This document shows positions 13,471 through 13,969 of a DNA stretch of 13,969 nt, one piece after another. The number at the start of each line of letters is the position of its first letter. The stretch's first letter is position 1. The notes beneath the pieces are model-generated. The model saw only the letters and a list, made by a program, of their open reading frames with translations. It did no database searches and was not told where the DNA came from. A program made the translations under genes and the position numbers. The stretch covers positions 1-13,969 of the forward strand of contig DATLEF010000033.1 in assembly GCA_035525455.1 (NCBI GenBank). Direction: 5' to 3'. The DNA is from JAQGMV01 sp035525455 (GTDB lineage: Bacteria; Pseudomonadota; Gammaproteobacteria; Burkholderiales; SG8-41).

Positions 13471-13969
13471 ATGGCGAAAAAAATCGCGGTGCTGGGAGCT
13501 GGCGCGATCGGCAGCAGCGTCGCCGCCGACCTCACGCGCGCAGGACACGACGTTACGATCATCGATCAGTGGCCGGCGCAGGTGGAGGCGCTCAAAGCGC
13601 ACGGGGTCCGCATCCAGATGCCGGACGAGGACCTGCAGCTACCGGTGACCGCGTTGCATCTCTGCGATCTCGCATCGGCCAATCTCGAATTCGACGTCGT
13701 CTTTCTCGCCGTCAAATCGAACGACCATCGCTGGCTATCAGAATTCATCAAGCCGTATCTGAAGAGCGATGGGGTCTTCGTCGCGATCCAGAACGGAATG
13801 AACGACGATTCGATCGCTTCCATCATCGGACGCAGCCGCACAGTAGGCTGCGTGGTCGAGCTCTCGGCGGAAATATTTACCCCGGGTCTGGTGAAGCGCA
13901 ACACTTCGCGCAAGACGACATGGTTCGCACTGGGGGAGCTCGACGGCTCGTACACGCCGCGCGTGAAGG
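13471..13969 (+). CDS. Ketopantoate reductase family (ApbA/PanE) oxidoreductase, N-terminal part
   Basis: The first 166 codons are present and the gene runs off the window. The N-terminus is a Rossmann domain with GAGAIG (9-14) and strand-end residues HDVTIIDQ (26-33), where Asp32 in place of a basic residue hints at NAD rather than NADP. Lys82 in AVKSND and Asn108 in IQNGMND match conserved cofactor and active-site positions. The catalytic Lys and Asp/Ser of the helical second domain lie beyond the edge. Family members reduce 2-dehydropantoate to pantoate for coenzyme A synthesis, but many betaproteobacterial paralogues near Bug and hydroxyacid genes are thought to act on other substrates. 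The symbol is therefore withheld. No clear ribosome site precedes the ATG. The strong terminator at 13390-13418 separates it from the glycine-zipper gene. Confidence 0.85.
   Translation, partial: MAKKIAVLGAGAIGSSVAADLTRAGHDVTIIDQWPAQVEALKAHGVRIQMPDEDLQLPVTALHLCDLASANLEFDVVFLAVKSNDHRWLSEFIKPYLKSDGVFVAIQNGMNDDSIASIIGRSRTVGCVVELSAEIFTPGLVKRNTSRKTTWFALGELDGSYTPRVK

Overview
The window is GC-rich DNA with dense, alternating-strand bacterial genes. The gene types point to a betaproteobacterium, most likely Burkholderiales or an uncultured relative: a Bug/TctC periplasmic receptor, a MocR-type regulator, a short DUF2917-like protein, and class II aldolase and hydroxyacid genes beside each other. This placement rests on gene content, not on a marker gene. 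I see no rRNA, tRNA, CRISPR array, insertion sequence or phage gene. No stretch without a gene exceeds 300 bases.

Layout. (1) 1-4431, plus strand: the end of a C-terminal-heme cytochrome c, a secreted DUF6152-type protein, a strong terminator, then a TonB-dependent siderophore-type receptor and a four-helix PepSY protein. The last two form a classic metal-chelate uptake and reduction pair. (2) 4464-7269, minus strand: read in the order of transcription, an adducin-like class II aldolase, a Bug solute receptor and a YpfJ-type zinc metallopeptidase. (3) 7318-8334, plus strand: a D-2-hydroxyacid dehydrogenase of the CtBP-like branch, divergent from the aldolase across only 48 bp. (4) 8371-10245: a small DUF2917-like gene (minus) divergent from a MocR/GntR regulator (plus). 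(5) 10503-11753: an FMN-dependent alpha-hydroxyacid oxidase. (6) 11783-12750: a secreted protein with an HExxHxxGxxGH zinc motif, followed out of frame by a Sel1 repeat, which looks like one gene broken by a frameshift. (7) 12861-13370: a glycine-zipper protein ending in a textbook terminator. (8) 13471 to the edge: the N-terminal half of a ketopantoate-reductase-family enzyme.

The middle of the window (aldolase, Bug receptor, D-2-hydroxyacid dehydrogenase, MocR regulator, alpha-hydroxyacid oxidase) looks like a small-organic-acid catabolic neighbourhood. The substrates cannot be read from sequence. Nothing here is clearly a new multi-gene system. The points most worth a second look are the terminator directly in front of the TonB receptor, the broken metzincin-like/Sel1 gene, the aldolase-fold protein lacking the catalytic glutamate, and the DUF6152 protein predicted to begin with His-His after export.
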